14,732 nt of DNA from CAJQQY01 sp964352225. GTDB taxonomy: Bacteria; Bacteroidota; Bacteroidia; Chitinophagales; Saprospiraceae. Position numbers and translations under genes: made by a program. Shown in pieces: positions 1-7,211 of this stretch; position 1 is the stretch's first letter; every line of letters begins with the position of its first letter. The notes beneath the pieces were generated by a model that saw only the letters and a program-made list of their open reading frames with translations, ran no database searches and was not told the DNA's origin. Location: NCBI GenBank assembly GCA_964352225.1, contig CAYGRM010000155.1:1-14732 (forward strand), given 5' to 3'.

Positions 1-25
1 GTCTGCTTGCTGCGAGGTAGGTTAA
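1..25 (+). other. Possible 3' end of a + strand gene
   Basis: The first bases come just before a strong bidirectional terminator, which suggests the end of a rightward gene. Stops occur in all three + frames: TAG at 18-20, TAA at 23-25 and TGA at 37-39. The frame closing at 25 would end in SACCEVG. With so few residues neither frame nor product can be chosen. Nothing else is recognisable before the terminator arm begins at 58. Confidence 0.25.
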
Positions 26-57
26 TAAAATTCAATTGAAAATTACGCTAATTTCAT

Positions 58-104
58 AAAAGAAAAGCCAACTATTTCACTCCGAAATAGTTGGCTTTTC
101 TTTT
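58..104. terminator. Bidirectional intrinsic terminator, 21-bp perfect stem
   Basis: Arms 58-78 and 84-104 are perfectly complementary with a 5-nt loop (ACTCC, 79-83). The stem has A-rich and T-rich outer ends, so a U-tract closes the hairpin on either strand. It lies 15 nt beyond the stop of the leftward gene at 119 and just after the presumed end of a rightward gene, so it probably serves both. Confidence 0.9.
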
Positions 105-118
105 TATGAAAAATTGAA

Positions 119-766
119 TTATTTTTTTCTCTTAGTGTTGATTAACTCTAATTGATTTCTGAATTCTTGCTCATCAGGATGTCTTCGGATCAACTCCTCT
201 GCAAACGGAAGTGCTTTATCATATTTCTTTTTCTTAATATATTTTTTCACTCGCTTGATTACTTTTGCATCACTATCACAATATTCATTATCGGTTGCAA
301 ATTTGAAAGCTGACTTTTCTAAAACTAACAAATCGGCATCTGGATAATAAGAGTCACTTTTGGTAATTAAAGAAAATCCAATCGTCATTTCCATCTCAGA
401 AGCTCTTGCCCAAGATTTCCAATCTTCTTTGGTGGCTTCTAGAAATGTGGTTAATTTTTCTTCAATCCCCATACCTAATTCATTACTGAATTCAAACTTA
501 TCCAATTTACCATCTTGACTGATGGTAAGTTTTATTTTGGAAAGTCCCACTCGACAATTGTCAAAAGCTTCCTGAGGATAGCGTACATTTTTTTTGAATA
601 ACTCTATAAATGCATCTGATCCACCCTGAAATCGATTATCCAAAACGTAGTAAAATGACGAATCATCCTCACAAATAATTTCATGATTATTTTTTGAAGA
701 AAAAATAAAAGATGAAAGAGACAAAATGCAAATAGCTCCGATGGTAGTTAAAAGATAATACTTCAT
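119..766 (-). CDS. Secreted protein with divergent TonB C-terminal domain and TPR-like tail
   Basis: A 215-residue protein. Residues 1-23 form a hydrophobic signal or anchor segment. Residues about 46-120 (FQGGSDAFIELFKKN..YPQEA, then G..KIKLTISQDGKLDKFEF) match the layout of the TonB C-terminal domain as found in many Bacteroidota proteins: GG-x-AF-x-x-F-x-x-KN-x-x-YP-x-x-A followed by two beta strands. Residues about 165-207 are helical and rich in Lys and Glu (KKYDKALPFAEELIRRHPDE), like one TPR repeat. No proline-rich spacer or ExbB/ExbD partner is present, so energy transduction is unlikely; a periplasmic binding role is inference. It starts 26 nt after the stop of the upstream PLP enzyme and is probably co-transcribed with it. 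The exact function is unknown. Confidence 0.75.
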   Translation of the reverse strand: MKYYLLTTIGAICILSLSSFIFSSKNNHEIICEDDSSFYYVLDNRFQGGSDAFIELFKKNVRYPQEAFDNCRVGLSKIKLTISQDGKLDKFEFSNELGMGIEEKLTTFLEATKEDWKSWARASEMEMTIGFSLITKSDSYYPDADLLVLEKSAFKFATDNEYCDSDAKVIKRVKKYIKKKKYDKALPFAEELIRRHPDEQEFRNQLELINTKRKK

Positions 767-792
767 AATGTAATAGAATTGAAATTGTAAAA

Positions 793-1614
793 TTAAAATT
801 GGTTTAAATGTTTTACAAATGTTTGCGCGAGGGAAGTATTTTGAAGGGGAATATTTTGATCAATCTGAGTCACCCATTTTATTCCGCTGATGGCGTTAGT
901 TAACCAGATTTCTTCAATGTCTTTTAATTGATTTAATTTTATTTGTGTTTCTTGAATCTGATAATTTTTTTCAGAGGCAATTCTTAGTATTGTTTTCCTC
1001 ATGGTTCCTGCTACACAACCTTCTGACAATGAGGGAGTTATGATTTTATTCTTTTTAATAAAAAAAATGTTAGAACTACTTGCTTCAGAAATTCTACCTT
1101 TTTCATTTAACATTATAACATCATCCAAATTTCGTTCCTCTTTGTTTAATCCAGCTAAAATATAAGGTGAACTATTGCAAGTTTTGAAATTAGCAATGGG
1201 GGAGCAAGGCAATTTAACTTCATCAAAAATACCAAGATGTAAGCCTTTTTGGTTGAGGGAAAAATGAGCTGAGGGGAGGGACGAAGCGGAAATTAAAAAT
1301 TGAGGACGATTATTTTTAGGTGTGTAAAGGCCTCCTAGAGATCGAAAAACAGTAATCCGAATTCGAGCATTTCCGTCTGTGATTTTTTTGATTTCTTTAT
1401 TAAAAAAGGAAGGAGTGTATTTCTTGGGGACTTTATATTTAAAAAAATGTAAACCTTGTAACAATCTATTTACGTGGTTTTCCAAAAATGGAATTTTCCC
1501 TTCTGACATTCTAATAGTTTCGAACAAAGCATCTCCATAAAGAAAGGCTCTGTTTTGACTATTCAAAATAGGTTCGTCAGAAGGGAAAATTTTACCATTG
1601 AAATTGATCTTCAT
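793..1614 (-). CDS. Fold-type IV PLP enzyme, aminodeoxychorismate lyase / branched-chain aminotransferase-like
   Basis: A 273-residue class IV aminotransferase-fold protein, near the usual family length (about 270-300). Family marks are the N-terminal NRAFLYGDALFETIR (residues 21-35), the probable PLP-binding Lys144 in ANFKTCNSSPYILA, the cofactor-ring Glu177 in GRISEASSSNIFF, and the phosphate-binding GCVAGTMR (199-206). The family contains PabC (4-amino-4-deoxychorismate to p-aminobenzoate plus pyruvate, folate pathway), IlvE and D-amino-acid aminotransferase, and sequence alone does not separate them safely. The short length and FETIR segment favour PabC. folP lies about 13 kb away in the same window, weak support for a folate role. 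The start is the ATG at 1614. The small secreted-protein gene follows closely. Confidence 0.8.
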   Translation of the reverse strand: MKINFNGKIFPSDEPILNSQNRAFLYGDALFETIRMSEGKIPFLENHVNRLLQGLHFFKYKVPKKYTPSFFNKEIKKITDGNARIRITVFRSLGGLYTPKNNRPQFLISASSLPSAHFSLNQKGLHLGIFDEVKLPCSPIANFKTCNSSPYILAGLNKEERNLDDVIMLNEKGRISEASSSNIFFIKKNKIITPSLSEGCVAGTMRKTILRIASEKNYQIQETQIKLNQLKDIEEIWLTNAISGIKWVTQIDQNIPLQNTSLAQTFVKHLNQF

Positions 1615-1640
1615 TTATACTTAAGCTATCAGTAAAATCG

Positions 1641-1671
1641 AAAATTAGAGGAACAGTTTTTTACTAATTTT
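1641..1671 (-). terminator. Weak candidate terminator after the four-helix membrane protein gene
   Basis: Arms AAAATTAG (1641-1648) and CTAATTTT (1664-1671) pair perfectly over 8 bp with a 15-nt loop. They lie 52-82 nt beyond the stop of the leftward gene at 1723. Read leftward, the 3' arm ends in UUUU followed by CGAUUUU. The stem is AT-rich, so the call is tentative. Confidence 0.3.
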
Positions 1672-1722
1672 TTTAAAAAAAGAATTGATGAACTAATTTT
1701 TAATTTCACTAGTCAACAAATT

Positions 1723-2157
1723 TTAATACCAGCCTGCTCCATGTTTTCCCCAAGGAATTGCACCAAGAAATGAAAGTAAACCAAGCAGAAAAAGTAACCA
1801 TGTAAATCCAAATTTTGCTTTTGCCTTTGCTTTTCTTTTTGCAATAGAATATCCTGCGGTGATAAAAATGATACCCACAATCATTGCTGGAATATGAGCA
1901 AAAACGAAATATCTGTGAACAGGGTCATCTTTCCAACCTTCAGGAAACATTAATCTTTCACTAATCAATAAGACTAAGATTCCCAAAATCAATTGAATAT
2001 GAGAACTAATTAAAGTGAACAAGGCTAATTTTTTGTCTTGAGCAGTATATTCTTTATTGGTCATCCATTTTGAAAAGGCTGTAAATATGGTGACTACTAG
2101 CAATGCTAAGATAATCCATCGATTAATTGAATGTAAGTGTTTTACGATACTATACAT
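1723..2157 (-). CDS. Four-helix membrane protein, cytochrome b-like small family
   Basis: A 144-residue protein with four predicted transmembrane segments at about 12-29, 43-65, 83-104 and 117-135. Histidines lie in or near the membrane (His7, His9, His53, His88), a pattern that could ligate haem. It resembles small Bacteroidota membrane proteins often labelled cytochrome b-like, with the typical HSxNRWxxLxLL start and a KKLALFTLISSHIQLILG second helix. Haem binding is inference. A basic stretch (KRKAKAKAK, about 107-115) fits a cytoplasmic loop. It lies downstream of arsS but is separated from it by a terminator at 2260-2290, so it probably has its own promoter, which I could not identify. 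Confidence 0.65.
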   Translation of the reverse strand: MYSIVKHLHSINRWIILALLVVTIFTAFSKWMTNKEYTAQDKKLALFTLISSHIQLILGILVLLISERLMFPEGWKDDPVHRYFVFAHIPAMIVGIIFITAGYSIAKRKAKAKAKFGFTWLLFLLGLLSFLGAIPWGKHGAGWY

Positions 2158-2259
2158 GTTATTTTTTTTTGAAAGTTAAATTGAAGTGATTTATTTTGAA
2201 AACTCAAGAAAGGCAATTTTTACATCTAAAAAAAATGTTTCAATAGTTTTAAAACAAAA

Positions 2260-2290
2260 GCGATGTTAGAGTTTTATCCCCTAACATCGC
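2260..2290 (-). terminator. Intrinsic terminator of the arsenosugar operon
   Basis: Arms GCGATGTTAG (2260-2269) and CTAACATCGC (2281-2290) pair perfectly over 10 bp with an 11-nt loop. Read leftward, the hairpin is followed by UUUUGUUUU. It lies 55 nt after the arsS stop, where an operon terminator is expected. The + strand side (ATTTAATTTTT) is weaker. Confidence 0.85.
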
Positions 2291-2344
2291 ATTTAATTTT
2301 TGGTTTAAAAAACTTGCAAAACGACAATTTATAATTGTAGTTTT

Positions 2345-3418
2345 TTATGATATTTCTCCACCACAACTTGACCCAGCACCAGCGGTACAACCATAGCAAT
2401 GTTGATTCAATACTACTTTTCTATTTTTCAATTCTTCCAAATCGAATTCGTCAATATGTTGTGATTTTTTAGCAGCTACTTTCAAATCTAGCATTTGATT
2501 AAAATCACAATCGTACACAAATCCCTCCCAACTAATCGATATAGTATTTCGGCACATTAATCCCATAATGGTGGCAGGATTGAATGCGTCCACTAATTTT
2601 TGCATGTACTCTTCATAATTGCCAGATTCCAAGAGGTAATCTAAAAATCGAGCAATGGGCAAATTGGTAATAGCAAATAAGTTATTGAAAACAATATCGT
2701 ATTTTCTTTTTAATTGACGTTTGAATTCAGCTTCCAGAGTAACTTGAGATCCTGGTAAAAATGCGCCTGAAGGATTGAAGACTAAATCCAATTGGAGTCC
2801 AGTTCCCTCTTTCCCATAGCCTACTTCATTTAATAATTTAAGCGCTTCGATAGAGTCTTCAAAAACACCATCACCTCGTTGGCTATCAGTTCTACTTTTA
2901 CTAAAATATGGTAAAGAAGAAACGACATGCACTTTATGTTTTGCTAAAAATTCAGGAAGATCACTATATTTTTTGTGAGCTTTGATGATAGTCAAATTGC
3001 ACCGATCGATTACCTTTTTTCCCAATTTAGTGCACTCTTCTACAAACCAGCGAAAATGAGGATTCATCTCCGGAGCACCTCCTGTAATATCAACAGTATG
3101 AATAGTTGGGACGCTAGCAATGATTTCAAGACATCTCTCCAAAGTTGCTTTGTCCATATTTTCTTCCTTCCGATCTGGCCCAGCATCGACATGACAATGT
3201 GCACAAGTCTGATTGCATAGTTTTCCGATATTGAGTTGAAAAATTTCTAAAGTGGAAGGAAGTAATTCTGGAAAACCATTATCGTTTAATTTTTCTGAAA
3301 AGTTGGGGAATTTAGAATCAACGATTTCTTTACCATTCAAAACCTTTAGCTGAAAAAATGAATCAGATAAATTATTACCCGTTCGCTTCAGCGTTTTACC
3401 TTTTTGCTTGATTGCCAT
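2345..3418 (-). CDS. arsS: Arsenosugar biosynthesis radical SAM protein ArsS
   Basis: A 357-residue radical SAM enzyme. The 4Fe-4S/SAM motif is C68-NQT-C72-AH-C75 and the SAM-contacting ITGGAPE is at 111-117. The C-terminal region (DUF3641 type) ends in HCYGCTAGAGSSCGG (340-354), a Cys-rich signature typical of ArsS. The family transfers a 5'-deoxyadenosyl group from SAM to a dimethylated arsenic(III) species, an early step towards arsenosugars; the protein is cytosolic. Some relatives are selenoproteins. Here the reading frame ends in TAA and no in-frame TGA is seen, so this is a Cys form. The neighbour upstream is the CxxC protein that usually travels with ArsS, 83 nt away, so the pair is probably one operon. 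No arsenic methyltransferase (ArsM) is in the window. Confidence 0.93.
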   Translation of the reverse strand: MAIKQKGKTLKRTGNNLSDSFFQLKVLNGKEIVDSKFPNFSEKLNDNGFPELLPSTLEIFQLNIGKLCNQTCAHCHVDAGPDRKEENMDKATLERCLEIIASVPTIHTVDITGGAPEMNPHFRWFVEECTKLGKKVIDRCNLTIIKAHKKYSDLPEFLAKHKVHVVSSLPYFSKSRTDSQRGDGVFEDSIEALKLLNEVGYGKEGTGLQLDLVFNPSGAFLPGSQVTLEAEFKRQLKRKYDIVFNNLFAITNLPIARFLDYLLESGNYEEYMQKLVDAFNPATIMGLMCRNTISISWEGFVYDCDFNQMLDLKVAAKKSQHIDEFDLEELKNRKVVLNQHCYGCTAGAGSSCGGEIS

Positions 3419-3501
3419 ATTTTAAAAAATTTCTAATTATTGTAATTTGGATTGATCTATTTGTTTGACAAATAATAATTTGTCTGGTTTTAAAACTGTT
3501 T

Positions 3502-3840
3502 TTACATGGTTAATTTTTTCACTTTATTCATCATTTGCACTCCGTAAACTAAAGTTGCTCCGCTCTGAATAGCAGCAGCTACATGAACTGCCTCCATCAT
3601 TTGTTCCTCATCAGCCCCCTTTTTCAAACAATCAGAGGAATAGGCATCGATACAATATGGACATTTTACAGTATGAGATACAGCCAAAGCAATTAAAGCT
3701 TTTTCACGTTCTGTCAAAGCACCTTCTTGAAATACAGAGCCATAATAATCAAAGAATTTTTTTCCATATTCTTCTTGCCACTCAGAGATATTCCCAAATT
3801 TTTTAAGGTCTTCTGGATTAAAGTATGTGTCTTTACTCAT
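3502..3840 (-). CDS. Arsenosugar biosynthesis-associated peroxidase-like protein (AhpD/CMD fold)
   Basis: A 112-residue protein of the carboxymuconolactone decarboxylase/AhpD fold. The redox motif is C60-PY-C63 followed by IDAY, with a conserved downstream His86 in EAVHVAA. In AhpD-type proteins the CxxC pair performs thiol peroxidase or disulfide chemistry. The small branch encoded beside arsS is annotated as arsenosugar biosynthesis-associated, but its reaction is not established. I chose the ATG at 3840 (MSKDTYF); the only upstream in-frame alternative is a TTG two codons earlier. It is the first gene of a probable two-gene operon with arsS and diverges from the pyrophosphatase lipoprotein gene. 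I found no convincing TAnnTTTG promoter in the 227-nt divergent interval. Confidence 0.88.
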   Translation of the reverse strand: MSKDTYFNPEDLKKFGNISEWQEEYGKKFFDYYGSVFQEGALTEREKALIALAVSHTVKCPYCIDAYSSDCLKKGADEEQMMEAVHVAAAIQSGATLVYGVQMMNKVKKLTM

Positions 3841-4067
3841 GTTCAATTTTTTTTAAAAATTTAAAATGCAATTTTTTTCAATAATGTTGATAGTATTCTA
3901 AGTTTAATTCAGTTTTTTTGCCGTAACTGTTTTCAATGGGACATTTAGTTAACACCATTATCCTAATTATAGATACGCAAAAAAAGTGAAGTTCGGATTT
4001 TTCATTGACAAATATTAAAATTAGAATTATTAATGTCGAAGTATTTCAAAATTTAAAGAGGGTAGAA

Positions 4068-4682
4068 ATGAATATAAAAATTCAATTGATTTTTTTGATT
4101 TCTGTTTTGGTAATTTGTTTTTCTAGTTGTGAGGAAGCTGCTCCAGATTTCAAAAATTTACCGTACGAAACATCGGAGGGTATCCTTGCAGTCATTGAGA
4201 TTCCATCTGGTACTAACCGTAAAATTGAGTATAATGTTACAACAGAAAGGTTTGAGATTGATGTGAAAAATGGCAAGGAGCGAGTGATTGATTTCTTACC
4301 ATATCCTGGTAATTATGGATTTATTCCATCGACCTTGATGGATAAGGATAGAGGCGGAGATGGCGATGCATTGGACATTTTAGTGATTTGTGAAAGTTTG
4401 AAAACTGGTGATACTATTTCTGTCATTCCCATCGGTACTTTGTTATTAAATGACTCGGGTGAGTTAGATACTAAAATAATTGCTGTGCCAGCAGATCCTC
4501 TCAAACAAATCATACAAGCAACTGATTATCAGACCTTTACGGTGAAATATAATATGGCTCAGAAAATTATTGAGAATTGGTTTTTAAATTATAAAGGTCT
4601 AGGTGTAACGGAATTTATTGGATGGAAAAATGATAATTACGCTAAACGAGAAATTGAAAAATGGAAGAAAATAGAGAACTAA
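4068..4682 (+). CDS. ppa: Inorganic pyrophosphatase (family I) with lipoprotein signal
   Basis: A 204-residue soluble-type inorganic diphosphatase, hydrolysing pyrophosphate to two phosphates with Mg2+. Aligned by eye to E. coli Ppa, the key residues are kept: Lys52 and Glu54 (RKIEY), the NYGFIP segment, the acidic triad Asp98/Asp100/Asp103 in DGDALD (the usual Pro is Ala), Asp129 and Asp134 with Lys136 in NDSGELDTK, and Tyr175-Lys176. The N-terminus is a signal peptide with a lipobox, FSSC, at Cys21, followed by acidic EEAAPD, so the enzyme is predicted to be exported and lipidated, unlike classical cytosolic Ppa. The ATG at 4068 is preceded by AGAGGG and puts the signal peptide at the terminus. 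An upstream in-frame TTG at 4005 would add 21 residues and spoil it. No clear terminator follows. Confidence 0.9.
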   Translation: MNIKIQLIFLISVLVICFSSCEEAAPDFKNLPYETSEGILAVIEIPSGTNRKIEYNVTTERFEIDVKNGKERVIDFLPYPGNYGFIPSTLMDKDRGGDGDALDILVICESLKTGDTISVIPIGTLLLNDSGELDTKIIAVPADPLKQIIQATDYQTFTVKYNMAQKIIENWFLNYKGLGVTEFIGWKNDNYAKREIEKWKKIEN

Positions 4683-4838
4683 CTAAGATTAGTCGAAATA
4701 AATAAAAAATGAATTCAAATATATATTTCTTCGTTCATCAACTAATTTTACTCAATTTTTAGTTTAGTCTAAAAATGTATAACACTCCTAAAATTGAAAT
4801 TTAAATAAGCTCTAAAAACAATTCTCATCAAATATTGT

Positions 4839-4846
4839 TAATTTTG
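4839..4846 (+). promoter_or_regulatory. Candidate -7 box upstream of the acyltransferase gene
   Basis: TAATTTTG matches the Bacteroidota -7 consensus TAnnTTTG exactly. The implied start of transcription is near 4852, leaving a leader of about 12 nt before the ATG at 4865. I see no good TTTG -33 element, so this rests on one short box. Confidence 0.4.
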
Positions 4847-4864
4847 GCGGACAAATAAAGTTAT

Positions 4865-6130
4865 ATGGAGTATCAAGAATCTACTAACATTTTGCAAAAA
4901 GAAGTAACTAAAGGATATTTATTACCACAAAAAGATATAAGCGTAGTCCTATATCACTCTATTCATAATGCTGGTGATGATTGGGATGCTGCAGCCCCTG
5001 AGCACAACCTTTTTTTACAAAAAAAATACCTCCAACTTTTAGAAGATAATCCACCCGAAGATGTTCATTTTGTTTATATGTTATTTTACAAAAAGTCAAG
5101 ACCCATTGGCGTAGCCATTGGTCAAGTGGGAAATTTTAGTGCGGAAAAAAGTATTAATGATAATAATGAGCAAGTTGAAAAAGAAAAGCCTTGTCCTATC
5201 TCTAGGGTTACCAATTTCTTTAAAAGTTTCGTAGCGAAAAAGGTAGATATTACAGCTTTGGTTTGTGGTAATGCCCTGCTGACTGGAGAGAGTCATAATA
5301 TTTGTTTTCGAGAGGGAGAGGTTTTAGCAGAAGAGGAGTATCATATCTTAAATGACACCTTGGAGTTTGTGCAAAAAGAATTAGATAAAAAAGGAATCAA
5401 TGTTAGCCTTACTTATCTGAAAGAATACCATCAGCACCAGAGACCAAGTGCTCAAAAATTATTGGTAGAGAAAAATAAATACCACGAGTTTACGGCTCAA
5501 CCAAATATGGTTTTAGATTTTCGGGAAGATTGGAATTCTTTTGGTGATTACCTAGCTGCGATGTCTTCAAAATATCGAGTCCGGGTAAAACGTGCTTTCA
5601 AAAAAGGAGATGCTATTGAAAGGAAAGATTTTGGAGTGGAGGAAATTAAAGAAAATTTAGATCGAATCTATGATTTATATTCAAGGATTGCCGAGGGATC
5701 TGTTTTTAATTTAGTCAAATTGAATCCTCAGTATTTTGTAGCCCTAAAGGAAAAGTTGGGTGATGATTTTAGGATGACTGCATATTATATTGATGATAAA
5801 TTAGTTGCGTTTTTTACTACTATAAAAAATTATCATGAGTTAGAAGCACACTTTTTAGGTTATGACGAGGATTTTAATAGAGAACACCAAATGTATCTTA
5901 ATATCTTATATGATATTGTTAAAATTGGCCTTGAGCAAGAATGTAAATGTATTGTTTTTGCCAGGACAGCTTTGGAAATAAAGAGTTCAGTAGGAGCGGA
6001 GCCGCATGAAATGTATTGGTATTTAAGACATCGAAATAAAATATCTAATCGGTTTCTTTCACAAATTGTGGACTATTTAAATCCAAAAGATGAATGGGTT
6101 CAACGTAAGCCATTCAAAGACCAATCATAG
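4865..6130 (+). CDS. FemAB/GNAT-like acyltransferase (peptidogalycan-type)
   Basis: A 421-residue cytosolic protein resembling the FemAB-like GNAT proteins found widely in Bacteroidota. No signal peptide or transmembrane segment is seen. The N-terminal half carries a GNAT-like beta region (VHFVYMLFYKKSRPIGVAIGQV, about 67-88) and a charged, low-complexity insert (about 93-110). The C-terminal half has MSSKYRVRVKRAFKKG (about 235-250), typical of FemAB-type acyltransferases, then a second GNAT-like core (MTAYYIDDKLVAFFTT..ELEAHFLGYDEDFN) and a basic RHRNK tail. Such proteins transfer amino-acyl or acyl groups in envelope or peptidoglycan-linked metabolism; the substrate here is unknown. The gene stands alone between a lipoprotein gene and a convergent operon. 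Confidence 0.7.
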   Translation: MEYQESTNILQKEVTKGYLLPQKDISVVLYHSIHNAGDDWDAAAPEHNLFLQKKYLQLLEDNPPEDVHFVYMLFYKKSRPIGVAIGQVGNFSAEKSINDNNEQVEKEKPCPISRVTNFFKSFVAKKVDITALVCGNALLTGESHNICFREGEVLAEEEYHILNDTLEFVQKELDKKGINVSLTYLKEYHQHQRPSAQKLLVEKNKYHEFTAQPNMVLDFREDWNSFGDYLAAMSSKYRVRVKRAFKKGDAIERKDFGVEEIKENLDRIYDLYSRIAEGSVFNLVKLNPQYFVALKEKLGDDFRMTAYYIDDKLVAFFTTIKNYHELEAHFLGYDEDFNREHQMYLNILYDIVKIGLEQECKCIVFARTALEIKSSVGAEPHEMYWYLRHRNKISNRFLSQIVDYLNPKDEWVQRKPFKDQS

Positions 6131-6158
6131 TGACCACAGAGTTATATTAATTAAAAAC

Positions 6159-6195
6159 AAAAACCTTTAAGGCGAATTCACCTTGAAGGTTTTTT
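6159..6195. terminator. Terminator between the convergent acyltransferase and anti-sigma-like genes
   Basis: Arms 6159-6172 and 6181-6194 form a 14-bp stem with one T-G wobble (6168/6185) and an 8-nt loop, followed by a T-run on the + strand. An A-run on the left side lets it also act leftward. It lies 29 nt after the rightward stop and 17 nt before the leftward stop. The wobble pair is better on the + strand. Confidence 0.88.
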
Positions 6196-6211
6196 AATTT
6201 TGAATAATTTT

Positions 6212-7150
6212 TTATTTAGTAAAAATACTAATGGTCTTAATTCCTGAGGCAGGCAAAAAAGTCAGCGTAAATTTTTTAGTATTTATTTTTTCCAAAATTA
6301 TGCGATCTGATTCTTTAGTGGAAAAAACTTTTTTATCTCCTTCATCTTTAATTAAGCCATATGATTGTTGAGTCTTAGCATTAATCAAGTGAAGTCCACC
6401 ATTGCGTTTATCTTTTAAAACAAAATCATCCCAGAGGATCGTTGATTTATTTGCTTTTTGGATTTCGTGAATAGTGTTTTGTTCATTCCATACACCTACC
6501 ATCCATTCCAATTGTTGGATAGTCGACAGGTAATTTATCCCTGGTATTTCCTCTTTTTTAGCTCTAGCCATTTTAGAAGTAGAAACATTCGCGTCATCTG
6601 AAGCAACTTGTTTTGAGGCCAAAGCAGATTCAGTTTCAACTATTTCATTTGCGGTAACATTACTCTTCATTTCTTTTCGTTCCTTGATGGCAAGCATCTC
6701 CTTTGCAAGTCTTTCTGGTCTGTTTACACTTCCTGTAAATGTCTTGTTAGACGCAAGTAATTTTTTCGCCTGAGTTCCTTCTTGGATTGGATTTGTATAT
6801 TGGTCTTTTAACTGTTTCTGAAATTCAACCACCATTCGAATATTAGTACTTGCATCTGAATAAACAGTTTCTAAATCTTGGATTAACCAATTTTCTGTAC
6901 TTGTCGTATCATCAGCTTTAGCAAATTTTGAGCTTTGTTGATCTGATAAAACAGTAATCAAGGAGATCACCGCCACCAAAGCAATTACAGCTGCAGCCAT
7001 GGCAATTTGACGATATAAAAAGGTGTGACCTTTACTTCGTCGATTATCTAATTTACTTTCCAATCTTTTCCAGGTTCGCTCAGAAGGGCGTTCCTCCAAC
7101 TTATGTTGGTTGTCACGGATTAAATTGGATATATCTTTTTTATTTTTCAT
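6212..7150 (-). CDS. Single-pass membrane protein in the anti-sigma position
   Basis: A 312-residue protein: a charged cytoplasmic N-terminus (1-47, with PSERTWKRLESKLD, common at the start of Bacteroidota sigma-linked membrane proteins), one transmembrane helix at about 48-68, and a long extracytoplasmic part. Residues 70-205 are polar and low in complexity. Residues about 208-312 (LSTIQQLEWMVGVWNEQN...) look like a beta-rich domain of the kind that starts LEWMxGxW in lipocalin-like DUF families. Topology and position behind an ECF sigma gene suggest a regulator or anti-sigma factor. There is no zinc-binding HxxxCxxC motif, and the function is inferred from layout. The interval to the lipoprotein gene contains the assembly gap, so another gene could lie between them. 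Confidence 0.55.
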   Translation of the reverse strand: MKNKKDISNLIRDNQHKLEERPSERTWKRLESKLDNRRSKGHTFLYRQIAMAAAVIALVAVISLITVLSDQQSSKFAKADDTTSTENWLIQDLETVYSDASTNIRMVVEFQKQLKDQYTNPIQEGTQAKKLLASNKTFTGSVNRPERLAKEMLAIKERKEMKSNVTANEIVETESALASKQVASDDANVSTSKMARAKKEEIPGINYLSTIQQLEWMVGVWNEQNTIHEIQKANKSTILWDDFVLKDKRNGGLHLINAKTQQSYGLIKDEGDKKVFSTKESDRIILEKINTKKFTLTFLPASGIKTISIFTK

Positions 7151-7201
7151 TATCTTGAAATTGTGTTTTCTCTAAATTTCATTTTTAAAAAATTCAATCA
7201 A

Positions 7202-7211
7202 NNNNNNNNNN
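7202..7211. other. Assembly gap (10 Ns)
   Basis: Ten consecutive Ns, a usual scaffolding placeholder, so the true length is unknown. It cuts the 3' end of the lipoprotein gene and may hide further sequence of the sigma-factor operon. Confidence 0.98.

Noticed and set aside
2324..2338. Small hairpin ACAATT/AATTGT just after the arsS stop
   Set aside because: Only 6 bp of AT-rich stem without a proper U-tract; the GC-richer hairpin at 2260-2290 is the likely terminator.
2345..2400. Selenocysteine in ArsS, as in some relatives
   Set aside because: All expected positions in the C-terminal motif are Cys, the stop is TAA, and no in-frame TGA with a following hairpin is seen.
3841..3846. TTG start for the CxxC protein two codons upstream
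   Set aside because: An in-frame ATG at 3840 fits better and loses nothing of the family.
4005..4067. Upstream TTG start extending the pyrophosphatase by 21 residues
   Set aside because: It would bury the signal peptide and lipobox inside the protein; the ATG at 4068 has an AGAGGG before it. The TTGACA at 4005-4010 might be part of a promoter, with TATTAA at 4028, but this is weak.
4755..4776. Hairpin ATTTTTAG/CTAAAAAT after the pyrophosphatase gene as a terminator
   Set aside because: No T-run follows (GTATAAC), and the stem is AT-only apart from one pair.
7198..7211. Stop codon of the lipoprotein gene just past the Ns
   Set aside because: The reading frame cannot be carried across a gap of unknown length, so the gene is treated as partial.
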